From NCBI RefSeq assembly GCF_040676675.1, contig NZ_JBFAPK010000022.1, forward strand, positions 80,960 to 144,959: 64,000 bases of DNA. Direction: 5' to 3'. Below are positions 44,126 to 55,106 of the stretch, one piece after another. The number at the start of each line of letters is the position of its first letter. Position 1 is the stretch's first letter. Under the pieces are notes generated by a model. That model had not been told where the DNA came from, did not search any database, and saw nothing but the letters and a program-made list of their open reading frames with translations. The translations under genes were made by a program, and so were the position numbers. This DNA is from JBFAPK01 sp040676675 (GTDB lineage: Bacteria > Actinomycetota > Actinomycetes > Mycobacteriales > Micromonosporaceae).

Positions 44126-44145
44126 ACCGCCGGTGCGATCGCGTG

Positions 44146-46140
<1,995 letters not shown>

Positions 46141-46387
46141 GGTGCCCAAGGGTACGCGGAGCGTGGACCGCGATCGCGCCGACCGGCACACGCGCGGGCG
46201 CGCACGGGCGCCGCCGGGCGGTCGGGCGCCGCCGGGCGGTCGGGCGGAACGGACAACCGGTACCCTGACTCCGCCCGCGGCACGGCCGGCGGCTCACGTA
46301 CCGGCCGGCGATGGCGCCCGGGGCGAGGCCAGGAACGGCTGGATCGACGGTACTAACCTCGTACGGGCGCGAGAGGAGATTGCCGCG

Positions 46388-48409
46388 ATGGCGGATCCGC
46401 AGCCGGGAGAGGATCGACCGGCGGCACACCCCCCACCCGCCGAGGCGTCGTCGCCCGTGGCCGGGTCGACCGCACCCGATTCGGCACCGGAGCCAGCGGC
46501 GGCGGAGCCGGAGCCGCCCGCGCCCCAGGTGACCGGAGATCGGGCCGCCGGGGAGCAGGCTGTCGAAGCGGACCCCGCCGGCCAGCCGGCGGCCGAGGAA
46601 GCGGCGGCCGGAAGGCAGCCCGCCGGGCCGGAACCGTCCGAGGCAGAGCAGGTGGCCCTGCGGAAGCCGGCCGAGACGGAGCGGCCCAGCGGGCCGGAGT
46701 CGCCCGAGACAGAGCAGCTCGCCAGGCAGGAGCCGGCCAGGGCAGAGCAGGCCGCCGGGCAGGAGCCGGCCAGGGCAGAGCAGGCCGCCGGGCAGGAGCC
46801 GGCCGCGGCAGAGACAGCCGGGGCAGAGACAGCCGCCGGGTCGGGGGCGGCCCCGGAGCGGGCGGCCGGGGAAGAGCCGGCCGGGGCCGGGACGGGCGAG
46901 GGCGGTCGGATCGACCGCACCTCGGTGCTCCCCGAGGACGAGGCGGGCCGCGAGCCCGGCACCGAGCCGGTGGCGCCGCGCTGGACCGCCTCGGCGGCGG
47001 TACCCCCGCCCAGCCCGTCGCGCAAGCGCCGCTGGTGGGCCCCCGGCGAGACGGATGAGCCGGCGGTACCGCCACCGCCGCGCGATCCCACCCTGCGACT
47101 GCCCGCGGCCGAACGAGGGCTGGCCGGGGCGGAGCACGACGCGCCGGAGGCGCGCACACCGGTCGACCCGTGGGCGCACGCCGACGCCGGGGCATGGGCC
47201 GGGCACCACGCCGACCCGTGGGTCACCCCGGGCGACGACCCGTGGAGCCAGGTCGAGCCGTACGCCGCCGAGCCGCCGGCGCTGCCACCCACCCGGCCGT
47301 ACCCGGTGGCGCCCCCGGCCCACGACGGCCCGGCGGCGCCGCATCCCGGCCCGGTGCCGCACGGCCCGGCGGCGGCGCGACACCCCGGCCCGACATCGCA
47401 CCCCGGCCCGACATCGCACCCCGGCCCGACATCGCACCCCGGCCCGGCGCCACATCCCGGCCCGGGGGCGTCGCGGCGGCCGGCGCCGCCGCCGCCGCAC
47501 GGCGCACCGGCACACGACTCAGCACCGGCACACAACGCGCCGCCCGCGCGCGGCGGGCCACCACCGCAGCCGCCGCGCACCGCCGGCGGCGCCAGCGCGT
47601 ACCCGGCGCCGCCCGCCCGGCGGCCCGGTCCGCCGGCGCCCCCGCCGCGCGCCGGCGGCAACCTGCCGGCACCGCGGCAACCCAGCCCGCCGCCCGCCGC
47701 TCGGCCCGCTCCCCCGCCGCCACCGCCCGTGGCGCCTCCCCCACCGGCGAGGCGCGACCGGCGCCGGCGGGCGGCGACCGAGCCACGGTACGACGGCCCC
47801 GGCCAGCCGCCACCCGGCCGGAGCGCCCCGCCCGGATACGTACGCCGACGCCGGCGCCGCTGGCCCTGGGTCATGCTGCTGCTACTCGCGTGCTGCTGCG
47901 GGTGCCCCGCCTACTACGGGCGGCCGGCCTGGGAGCAGTACCCGGCGAGCGTCTACTTTCCGCAGGAACTCGTCGGGTTCGAGCTGCGCGACGACGCGCA
48001 GAGCAACCAGACCGCCACCGAACTCGCCCAGGAGATGCGCGCCGAACACTGGTTCTCCGAGGACACGTTCGGCAAGGTCTACCGCGACCCGGACGGCAAG
48101 GCGCTGACCATCTTCGGCAGCACCGGCTTCCGGTTCACCCCGGAGAGGGACCTCGACGCCGAGGTCAGCCGGCTGAGCGAGAAGTACGGCATGGCCGACG
48201 TGCAGGAGGTGGAGACGGGCGAGCGCGGCGAGTACCAGCGCTGCGGCACCGGTCGGGCGGACGGTAGGTCGGTGGTGGTGTGCAGCTGGGCCGACCACGG
48301 CAGCCTCGCCACCGTGCTGCTCACCGGGCGCTCGGTCGACGAGAGCGCCACGCTCGTCGGCGAGGTACGCGACACGATCCTGCAACGCGGCGGCTCGGAA
48401 CGGCAGTAG
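46388..48409 (+). CDS. Proline-rich membrane protein with extracellular WADHG domain (paralogue A)
   Basis: The 673-residue protein has an acidic, Glu/Ala/Pro-rich cytoplasmic part (1-about 480) with repeats, then a basic patch (RRRRRRWPW), one membrane helix with clustered Cys (LLLLACCCGCPAYY, about 492-507) and a C-terminal domain of about 165 residues outside. That domain has PERDLDAEVS and VVCSWADHGS followed by GRSVDESATL. The same domain ends the gene at 63028-63774. ATG 46388 has GAGAGGAGA upstream. Repeats include two 33-bp units (46727-46792) and five 18-bp units (47381-47470, HPGPTS). No function is known. Confidence 0.85.
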   Translation: MADPQPGEDRPAAHPPPAEASSPVAGSTAPDSAPEPAAAEPEPPAPQVTGDRAAGEQAVEADPAGQPAAEEAAAGRQPAGPEPSEAEQVALRKPAETERPSGPESPETEQLARQEPARAEQAAGQEPARAEQAAGQEPAAAETAGAETAAGSGAAPERAAGEEPAGAGTGEGGRIDRTSVLPEDEAGREPGTEPVAPRWTASAAVPPPSPSRKRRWWAPGETDEPAVPPPPRDPTLRLPAAERGLAGAEHDAPEARTPVDPWAHADAGAWAGHHADPWVTPGDDPWSQVEPYAAEPPALPPTRPYPVAPPAHDGPAAPHPGPVPHGPAAARHPGPTSHPGPTSHPGPTSHPGPAPHPGPGASRRPAPPPPHGAPAHDSAPAHNAPPARGGPPPQPPRTAGGASAYPAPPARRPGPPAPPPRAGGNLPAPRQPSPPPAARPAPPPPPPVAPPPPARRDRRRRAATEPRYDGPGQPPPGRSAPPGYVRRRRRRWPWVMLLLLACCCGCPAYYGRPAWEQYPASVYFPQELVGFELRDDAQSNQTATELAQEMRAEHWFSEDTFGKVYRDPDGKALTIFGSTGFRFTPERDLDAEVSRLSEKYGMADVQEVETGERGEYQRCGTGRADGRSVVVCSWADHGSLATVLLTGRSVDESATLVGEVRDTILQRGGSERQ

Positions 48410-48433
48410 CGCGCCGAGCCGCCGACGGCGGTC

Positions 48434-48462
48434 GACCGGGGCAGCGGTGCGCTACCCCGGTC
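48434..48462. terminator. Stem-loop between convergent WADHG-A and plsC genes
   Basis: gaccgggg (48434-48441) pairs with ccccggtc (48455-48462), and the inner agcg/cgct adds four pairs after one mismatch. It lies 25 bp past the plus-strand stop codon and 24 bp past the plsC stop. Confidence 0.55.
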
Positions 48463-48485
48463 GGGTCACTCGGGTCCCGGCCGGG

Positions 48486-49199
48486 TCACTCGGGTTCGGT
48501 GCCCGGGACCGTACCGGGCCGGCCGGGACCCGCCCCGGTGCGCGCCGGGGCGTACCGGGGCACGTACTCCTGCCCGGTCAGCTTCTGGATCTCCGCCATC
48601 ACCTCGTCGGTCATCTCCCGCAGCGAGGAGCGATCCGAGGGGCGGCCGGTGAAGTCGAGCGGCTTGCCGAAACGCACGGTGATGTCACCGGCGCCGAGCC
48701 TCGGCATCCGGGCCCCGATCGGCTGGACCCGGTCCGTACCGATCATTCCTACCGGGATGATCGGTACGCCGGCCGCGAGGGCCAGCCGCGCGACACCGGT
48801 ACGACCACGGTAGAGCCGGCCGTCGGGCGACCGGGTGCCCTCCGGGTAGACCGCGACGAGGTCCCCGGCCTTGAGCACCGGGATGGCGCCGTCGAACGCG
48901 GACAGCGCGGCCCTGCCCCCACCACGCTCGACCCGGATCGCGCCGAGACCGGTGACGACCGAACGGGTCAGCCAGCCCCGGAAGCCGGTGCCGGTGAAGT
49001 ACTCGGCCTTCGCCCAGAAGGCGAGGTGACGCGGTACGACGGCGCCCAGGAAGAGCTCGTCGGCGACGGAGAGATGGTTCCCGGCGAAGATCGCGCCGCC
49101 GGTCGCCGGTACGTGCTCCAGACCCTCCACCTTCGGGCGCCAGGCCAGTCGCAACCCGTTGCCAACAGTGATCTTGCCGATGGTGTAGAGCAGCGGCAC
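48486..49199 (-). CDS. 1-acyl-sn-glycerol-3-phosphate acyltransferase (PlsC family)
   Basis: The 237-residue membrane-associated enzyme has the acyltransferase motifs NHLSVADE (H-x4-D, near residue 42), VERGGGRAAL, YPEGTRSPDG (motif III) and VPIIPVGMIGTD (motif IV). It would acylate lysophosphatidic acid in phospholipid synthesis. The C-terminal 25 residues are a Pro/Gly-rich tail. It starts at GTG 49199 and lies about 118 bp downstream of ileS, same strand. Confidence 0.92.
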   Translation of the reverse strand: MPLLYTIGKITVGNGLRLAWRPKVEGLEHVPATGGAIFAGNHLSVADELFLGAVVPRHLAFWAKAEYFTGTGFRGWLTRSVVTGLGAIRVERGGGRAALSAFDGAIPVLKAGDLVAVYPEGTRSPDGRLYRGRTGVARLALAAGVPIIPVGMIGTDRVQPIGARMPRLGAGDITVRFGKPLDFTGRPSDRSSLREMTDEVMAEIQKLTGQEYVPRYAPARTGAGPGRPGTVPGTEPE

Positions 49200-49317
49200 A
49201 CGGCCTCCCTGCCTGGTCAGCGCCGGGCCCTCCGGTCGCGACGGCCCCTCGCCGCCGCTGACGATCGTAGGCCAGCGGGCCGCCCCGTCACCATGGACGG
49301 GCGGCCCGATCCGAGGG

Positions 49318-52300
49318 TCAACCCCGCGAGACCGCCACCGTGATCTGCTCGCCGGCCTCGCCGACCTCGCCGGTGAAGCCGGTCAGCTCGGTGGCCGAGG
49401 CGATCGCGTCGGCCAGCACCTCGCCGGCGACGAAGTCCCGGTACGCCTCCACTGCCGCCCAGACCCCTGCGGACGCGGCGATCCGGACCTCGATCCGGTC
49501 CGAGACGTCGAGGCCGGCGTCCCGGCGGGCCTGCTGCACCACCCGTACGACGTCCCGGGCCAGCCCCTCGGCGGCCAGTTCCGGGGTGACGGTGGTGTCG
49601 AGCACGACCACCCCCTCCCCGCCGGGCAGCGGCGCGGAGCGGTCGGCGTCGGCCGGGACCAGCCGCAGCTCGTACTCGCCCTCCTGGAGCGTGACGCCGG
49701 CGGCCACCGGCGCACCGTCCACCAGGGACCAGTCGCCGGCCTTCACCGCCCGGATGACCTCCTGCACCCGCCGACCCACCCGCGGGCCGAGGACCCGGGG
49801 CACCACGGTCAGCACCTGCTCGCAGTAGTCGCCCAGGTCGGTGGTGAAGATCACCTCCTTGACGTTCACCTCGTCGGCGACCAGGTCGGTGAAGGGCGCC
49901 AGGGTGGCCGCGTCCGGGCTCGCCACGCTCAGCGAGGGCAGCGGCAGGCGTACCCGAAGCCCCTTCGCCTTGCGCAGCGACAGCGCGGCCGAGGCGACGT
50001 CCCGGGTCGCGTCCATGGCCGCCACCAGCTCGTGGTCGCGCGGGAGGTCGGCGGCCTCCGGCCAGTCCGCCAGGTGCACCGAGCGGCCGCCGGTCAGCCC
50101 CCGCCAGATCTCCTCGGCGGTCAGCGGCGCGAGCGGCGCGATCACCCGACAGAGCGTCTCCAGCACCGTGTAGAGGGTGTCGAAGGCGGCCCGGTCACCG
50201 GACCAGAACCGGTCCCGGGACCGGCGCACGTACCAGTTGGTCAGCGCGTCGAGGTAGGCGCGCACGGTGGCGCAGGCGCCCGAGATGTCGTACCCGTCGA
50301 GCTGCTCCCCCACCGCCGCGACCAGCTCACCGGTCTTGGCCAGCACGTACCGGTCGAGCAGCGCCGCCGCGTCCACGGTGACCGTCGCGCGGTCGGCCGC
50401 CTCGGCCGGCTTCGCCTCGTACCGCTCGGCGTTGGCGTAGAGCGAGAAGAAGTACCAGACGTTCCAGAGCGGCAGCAGCACCTGCCGTACCGAGTCCCGG
50501 ATCGTCGCCTCGCTGACCATCACGTCCCCGCCGCGCAGCACCGGCGAACTCATCAGCGTCCAGCGCATCGCGTCCGAGCCGTACCGGTCGAACATCTCGT
50601 AGACGTCCGGGTAGTTGCGCAGGCTCTTGGCCATCTTGCGACCGTCGGAGCCGAGCACGATGCCGTGCACGACCGCGTTGCGGAACGCCGGGCGGTCGAA
50701 CAGGGCCGTGGCGAGCACGTGCATGGTGTAGAACCAGCCCCGCACCTGCGGCAGGTACTCCACGATGAAATCGCCCGGGTAGTGGTTCTCGAACCACCGG
50801 GCGTTCTCGAACGGGTAGTGCACCTGGGCGAACGGCATCGAGCCCGACTCGAACCAGCAGTCCAGCACCTCGGGCACCCGGCGCATGGTCGAGCGCCCGG
50901 TCGGGTCGTCCGGGTTCGGCCGGGTCAGCTCGTCGATGACCGGCCGGTGCAGGTCGGCGACGCTCACCCTGAAGTCGCGTTCCAGTTCGGCCAGGGACCC
51001 GTACACGTCGATGCGGGGATAGTTCGGGTCGTCCGACTTCCAGACCGGGATCGGCGAGCCCCAGAACCGGTTCCGGCTGATCGACCAGTCCCGGGCGTTC
51101 GCCAGCCACTTGCCGAACGAGCCGTCCTTGACGTGCCCCGGCGTCCAGTTGACCTGCTGGTTGAGTTCGACCATCCGCTCCTTGAACCTGGTCACCGCCA
51201 CGAACCAGGAGGACAGCGCCTTGTAGACCAGCGGGGTGTCGCAGCGCCAGCAGTGCGGGTACGGGTGCACGTACGAGTCCTGCCGCAGCAGCACCCCGCG
51301 CTCCCGCAGCTCGCGCAGGACCGGCTTGTTCGCCTCGAAGACCGGCAGCCCCTCGAAGCGGGGCGCGATCGAGGTGAACCGGGTCCGCTCGTCGACGGTC
51401 AGGATGGTCGGGATGCCGGCCGCGGTGCAGACGTTGTAGTCGTCCTCACCGTGCGACGGCGCCACCTGGACCACGCCCGTACCGTCCTCGGTCGAGACGA
51501 AGTCGCCCGCCAGCACGGTGAACGCCGCCGGCACGTCGGCCAGCCGCTCGACCAGGAAGTCGAAGATCGGGGTGTAGCGGCGTCCGACCAGCTCGCCGCC
51601 CTTCAGCGTGCCGACGCGGGTCGCCCCCGCGAACTCCTTCTCGTACGCCCCGAGCCGCGCCTCGGCCAGGATGTACCGCCGCCCGTCGCGCTCCAGCACC
51701 GCGTAGTCGATGTCCGGGCCGACCACCAGCGCCGAGTTCGGCACCAGGGTCCACGGCATCGTGGTCCAGGCCAGGATCCGCTCGCCGGTCTCCAGCTCGA
51801 ACTCGACCGTGCTCGCGGGGTCGGTGCGGTCGCGGTAGACGTCGTCCATCCGGGTCTCGGTGTTCGACAGCGGCGTCTCGCAGCGCGAGCAGTAGGCGAG
51901 CACCCGGAAGCTCTCGTAGATCAGGCCCTTGTCGTACAGGGTCCGGAAGGCCCACATGACGCTCTCCATGTAGTCCAGGTCGAGCGTCTTGTAGTCGTTG
52001 GCGAAGTCGACCCAGCGGGCCTGGCGGTTGACGTAGCGCTCCCAGTCCCGGGTGTAGGTCAGCACCGAGGCACGGCAGACCTCGTTGAACTTCGCCACGC
52101 CCAGGTCGAGGATCTCCGCCTTGCTGGAGATGCCGAGCTGCTTCTCCGCCTCCACCTCGGCCGGCAGGCCGTGACAGTCCCAGCCGAAGCGGCGCTCGAC
52201 CCGCCGGCCGCGCATCGTCCGGTAGCGCGGCACCACGTCCTTGGCGTACCCGGTGAGCAGGTGCCCGTAGTGCGGCAGCCCGTTGGCGAACGGCGGACCG

Positions 52301-52470
52301 TCGTAGAAGACGTACTCGTTGGCGCCGTCGGGCCCCGCATCGCGGGCGTCGACGCTGGCCTGGAAGGTCCCGTCGGCCGCCCAGAACGCCAGTACGCGCT
52401 CCTCGACCTCGGGCAGGTTCGGGCTCGCCGGGACGCCGGTGCCGTCCGGGGCGTTCTTCGGGTACGCCAT
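49318..52470 (-). CDS. ileS: Isoleucyl-tRNA synthetase, type 2 (eukaryote-like)
   Basis: The 1050-residue class Ia enzyme has the HIGH motif as PHYGHLL (near residue 65), the editing-domain insertion, and KMSKS as KMAKSLRNYPD (near 610). The sequence GWDCHGLPAEVEAEKQLG and the long C-terminal part place it in the type 2 branch, which in other bacteria includes mupirocin-tolerant forms. Tolerance here is not shown. ATG 52470 follows the site cgaggagagc, which is also one arm of the T-box sequestering hairpin. It is preceded by the T-box leader and followed by plsC. Confidence 0.97.
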   Translation of the reverse strand: MAYPKNAPDGTGVPASPNLPEVEERVLAFWAADGTFQASVDARDAGPDGANEYVFYDGPPFANGLPHYGHLLTGYAKDVVPRYRTMRGRRVERRFGWDCHGLPAEVEAEKQLGISSKAEILDLGVAKFNEVCRASVLTYTRDWERYVNRQARWVDFANDYKTLDLDYMESVMWAFRTLYDKGLIYESFRVLAYCSRCETPLSNTETRMDDVYRDRTDPASTVEFELETGERILAWTTMPWTLVPNSALVVGPDIDYAVLERDGRRYILAEARLGAYEKEFAGATRVGTLKGGELVGRRYTPIFDFLVERLADVPAAFTVLAGDFVSTEDGTGVVQVAPSHGEDDYNVCTAAGIPTILTVDERTRFTSIAPRFEGLPVFEANKPVLRELRERGVLLRQDSYVHPYPHCWRCDTPLVYKALSSWFVAVTRFKERMVELNQQVNWTPGHVKDGSFGKWLANARDWSISRNRFWGSPIPVWKSDDPNYPRIDVYGSLAELERDFRVSVADLHRPVIDELTRPNPDDPTGRSTMRRVPEVLDCWFESGSMPFAQVHYPFENARWFENHYPGDFIVEYLPQVRGWFYTMHVLATALFDRPAFRNAVVHGIVLGSDGRKMAKSLRNYPDVYEMFDRYGSDAMRWTLMSSPVLRGGDVMVSEATIRDSVRQVLLPLWNVWYFFSLYANAERYEAKPAEAADRATVTVDAAALLDRYVLAKTGELVAAVGEQLDGYDISGACATVRAYLDALTNWYVRRSRDRFWSGDRAAFDTLYTVLETLCRVIAPLAPLTAEEIWRGLTGGRSVHLADWPEAADLPRDHELVAAMDATRDVASAALSLRKAKGLRVRLPLPSLSVASPDAATLAPFTDLVADEVNVKEVIFTTDLGDYCEQVLTVVPRVLGPRVGRRVQEVIRAVKAGDWSLVDGAPVAAGVTLQEGEYELRLVPADADRSAPLPGGEGVVVLDTTVTPELAAEGLARDVVRVVQQARRDAGLDVSDRIEVRIAASAGVWAAVEAYRDFVAGEVLADAIASATELTGFTGEVGEAGEQITVAVSRG

Positions 52471-52713
52471 CGGGAATGCTCTCCTCGGTGCAGCTCACGT
52501 CTCGTGGTCTGCGAGGACGAGCCCCCGCGGTACGCCGGAGGGGCCGGCGCGCCGGGGTACCCGCGGTACCACCCCGCTTGACGGTCGGAACCCGACCGCC
52601 CGCTCGTTGGCCGGCTGTGACGGGCCGCACCCGTCCGGTTCTACTCGGGCGGTGCCCGCCCTTTCTTCCGGAGGCTCACCGGTGATGGCCGGGTCATCGC
52701 CCTTCGATGCACC
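52471..52713 (-). promoter_or_regulatory. T-box riboswitch of ileS, translational type
   Basis: The minus-strand leader carries the T-box motif GGGGTGGTACCGCGG (forward 52561-52575) and an actinobacterial stem-II-like segment gagtagaaccggacggg (about 52632-52648). A candidate specifier ATC (forward 52684-52686, in ccggccATCaccgg) is the Ile codon. Downstream, gctcgtcctcg (forward 52512-52522) pairs with cgaggagagc (forward 52478-52487) over 10 bp with one bulge, covering the Shine-Dalgarno of ileS. Uncharged tRNA-Ile should favour the open form. A -10-like TATCCT lies at forward 52714-52719. Confidence 0.85.
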
Positions 52714-52790
52714 AGGATACTCGACCAGCACCCGGTCCCGGGCCGAGTAAACCCGTCCGGTCCGGCCCGGACCTGGTACGCGGTGGCGGG

Positions 52791-52819
52791 GCGGGGCCCG
52801 TCGGGACGACGGACCCCGC
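52791..52819 (-). terminator. Stem-loop after phoD
   Basis: gcggggcccgtcg (52791-52803) pairs with cgacggaccccgc (52807-52819) with one mismatch and a tight loop. It lies 42 bp beyond the phoD stop. With the T-box region it accounts for most of the 390 bp between ileS and phoD. Confidence 0.6.
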
Positions 52820-52860
52820 CCACGACCCGGCGTCCCGCCGGGCCCCTCGGCCGAGCCGCG

Positions 52861-54441
52861 TCAGCGCGACGCCGGCAGCGTGGTCGACCAGAGCGAGACG
52901 CCCTCGGCGTCGCGCAGGTGGACGGTGAGCGCCCCCGAGCCGGCGTCGATCGCCACCTCGCCGAAGTGCTGGAAGCCCTCGGCCGGCGAGGTGTTCGCCG
53001 CCGGCGGGGCGTGCACGAACGCGGCCGTCGGCCCGAACGTAGCGTCCAGCGCGTTCGGGCCGAAGGCGCCGGCGTGGGCCGGGCCGGAGACGAACTCCCA
53101 GAACGGGGTGAAGTCCCGGAAGGCCGCCCGTGCCGGGTCGTAGTGGTGCGCCGCCGTGTAGTGCACGTCGGCGGTGAGGAAGACCAGCCCGGTCACGCCG
53201 GCCCGGTGCACCGCGCGCAGCACCTCGGCGAACTCCAGCTCGCGGCCGGCCGGCAGCCCCGGGTCGCCCTGCGCGACGCCCTCCTGGGCCGTCGCCCCGT
53301 CCGGCACGACCAGTCCGATCGGCAGGTCGTTGGCGACGACCTTCCAGGTCGCCCGGGAGCGCCTGAGCTCCCGGATCAGCCATTCCCGCTGCTCGCGGCC
53401 GAGCAACCCGCGCTTCGGGTCGGCGTACGTGTTGCCGTCGTTCGGGTCCTTGTAGGTCCGCATGTCCAGCACGAACACGTCCAGCAGCGGCCCGTACGAC
53501 AGCCGCCGGTAGAGCCGGCCGTCCGTCGGCGCGGGCACCCACTCGTGGAACGCCTGCCTGGCCCGGCCGGCGAGGACGTCGACCCGCCGCTCGGTGTACC
53601 GCGTGTCGTCGAGGATCTCCCCCGGGTACCAGTTGTTCAGCACCTCGTGGTCGTCCCACTGGTTGACCTGGGCGACCTCGGCCACGAACGCCCGGAACTG
53701 CTCGTCGAGCAGGTTGTAGGCGAACTGTCCGCGGTACTCGGCGAGGGTCTCGGCGACCTTGCTCTTCTCCGGGGTGACCAGGTTGCGCCAGATCCGCCCG
53801 TCGGGCAGGGTCACCGTCTCGGTCAGCGGCCCGTCGGAGTAGACGGTGTCGCCGCTGCAGAGGAAGAAGTCGGGGCGGCGGGCCCGCATCGCCTTGAAGA
53901 TCTTCATGCCGCCGAAGTCGGGCGCGATGCCCCAGCCCTGGCCGGCGATGTCGCCGGTCCAGACGAAGCGGATGTCCCGCCGCTCGTGCGCCCCGGGGGC
54001 GGTGCGCAGGGTGCCGGTGAGCGGCTCGCTGAACAGGCCGGGCCGGTCCAGGCTCTCCACCCGTACCCGGTAGTGCAGCCGCTGGCCGGTCGGGAGGCCC
54101 CGCAGCTGGACCCGGCCGGTGAAGTCGCTCGGCTCGGCCAGGACCGGCCCGCGCAGCCGGCGGGCGCCACGGAAGTCCGGCCGGGTGCTGACCTCGACGT
54201 ACATCCGGCCGGGCCGGTCGGTCCGGGTCCAGACGAGCGCCGAGTCGGCGGTGGCGTCGCCGCTCTGCACGCCGTGGGTGAGCACGGGCCGTCCGGCGGG
54301 CAGCCAGGCCGGTGCGCCGAGCTGGCGCACGGCCCCGGTCGCGGCGGACGCGCCGGCCGCGCCGAGCAGGACGCCGCCGGCGAGGCCGGCGCCGGTGGCC
54401 AGGCCGGCGCGGAGCACGGTACGCCGATGGAGTGCGGTCAT
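52861..54441 (-). CDS. phoD: PhoD-family alkaline phosphatase (Tat-exported)
   Basis: The 526-residue protein has a twin-arginine signal (ALHRRTVLRAGLATGAG, then ASAA as probable cleavage site). A PhoD N-terminal fibronectin-like domain follows (PVLTHGVQSGDATADSALVWTR spans about residues 51-72). The metallophosphatase core has WTGDIAG, CSGDTVYSD, QWDDHEVLNN and FLTADVHYTAAHHY, supplying the Asp, Asn and His metal ligands. It hydrolyses phosphate esters outside the cell, probably with Fe/Ca. ATG 54441 has GGAGG 5 bp upstream. PhoD is usually induced by phosphate starvation; no clear PHO box is seen. Confidence 0.93.
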   Translation of the reverse strand: MTALHRRTVLRAGLATGAGLAGGVLLGAAGASAATGAVRQLGAPAWLPAGRPVLTHGVQSGDATADSALVWTRTDRPGRMYVEVSTRPDFRGARRLRGPVLAEPSDFTGRVQLRGLPTGQRLHYRVRVESLDRPGLFSEPLTGTLRTAPGAHERRDIRFVWTGDIAGQGWGIAPDFGGMKIFKAMRARRPDFFLCSGDTVYSDGPLTETVTLPDGRIWRNLVTPEKSKVAETLAEYRGQFAYNLLDEQFRAFVAEVAQVNQWDDHEVLNNWYPGEILDDTRYTERRVDVLAGRARQAFHEWVPAPTDGRLYRRLSYGPLLDVFVLDMRTYKDPNDGNTYADPKRGLLGREQREWLIRELRRSRATWKVVANDLPIGLVVPDGATAQEGVAQGDPGLPAGRELEFAEVLRAVHRAGVTGLVFLTADVHYTAAHHYDPARAAFRDFTPFWEFVSGPAHAGAFGPNALDATFGPTAAFVHAPPAANTSPAEGFQHFGEVAIDAGSGALTVHLRDAEGVSLWSTTLPASR

Positions 54442-54596
54442 CGGTCCTCCGGTGAGAAGTCGGTACGAAAACCTCTGTGGTGTACCGACCGCACGTTGCC
54501 TGCGCGGTGCGGGTTGGGTGGCCGTTGGCCGAACCGATCGCGAACTCGCCGCCCCGCCGAGGGGCCGGCGCGCATGACCGGCGTCACACGGCGGAG

Positions 54597-54624
54597 TGTC
54601 ACGCCCGGCCGCCCGGATCACGTC
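54597..54624 (+). promoter_or_regulatory. ECF41-type promoter upstream of the CMD gene
   Basis: TGTCACG (54597-54603) and CGTC (54621-54624) are 17 bp apart. Published ECF41 target promoters, from memory, have TGTCACA at -35 and CGTC at -10 with this spacing and lie before the carboxymuconolactone-decarboxylase-type gene next to the sigma factor. One base differs here. The start codon of that gene is 39 bp downstream. Confidence 0.65.
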
Positions 54625-54662
54625 GTGTTCCCGGAGGACCGCAACGACGACGGGAGGAACCG

Positions 54663-55106
54663 ATGACCCAGCGGATGAACGTGAGCAAGGTGGCGCCGGA
54701 GGCGTACCAGGCGGTGCTGGGCCTGGAGCGCTACGTCCGCGCTCGCGTCGACCACACCCTGTTGGAGCTGATCAAGATTCGCGCGTCGGTGATCAACGGC
54801 TGCGCGTACTGCGTCGACATGCACACCCGCGACGCCCTGGCGGCGGGCGAGTCCAGCCGGCGGCTCTTCGCGGTGGCCACCTGGCGCGAGTCGACCTTCT
54901 TCACCGAGCAGGAGCGGGCGGCGCTGGACCTGACCGACGCGGTGACCCGGCTCGGCGAGCACGGCGTACCGGACGACGTCTGGGACGCCGCCGCCAGGCA
55001 CTGGTCCGAGGGGGAGTTGGCCGACCTGCTGCTGGCGATTGCGACCATCAACGTGTGGAACCGGATCGCCGTGACGACCAGGCTGGAGGCGCCGGAGACG
55101 GTATGA
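54663..55106 (+). CDS. Carboxymuconolactone decarboxylase/AhpD-like protein
   Basis: The 147-residue protein has the CMD/AhpD core with VINGCAYCVDMHTRDAL, spanning about residues 44-60, in which CxxC plus His is the redox centre. It ends in NVWNRIAVTTRLEAPE. Members are peroxide-reducing or small-molecule enzymes. ATG 54663 follows a strong GGGAGGAACCG site. Its stop overlaps the start of the ECF41 sigma gene (ATGA), giving a two-gene operon, the standard ECF41 arrangement, in which the partner gene is the main target of the sigma factor. Confidence 0.92.
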   Translation: MTQRMNVSKVAPEAYQAVLGLERYVRARVDHTLLELIKIRASVINGCAYCVDMHTRDALAAGESSRRLFAVATWRESTFFTEQERAALDLTDAVTRLGEHGVPDDVWDAAARHWSEGELADLLLAIATINVWNRIAVTTRLEAPETV

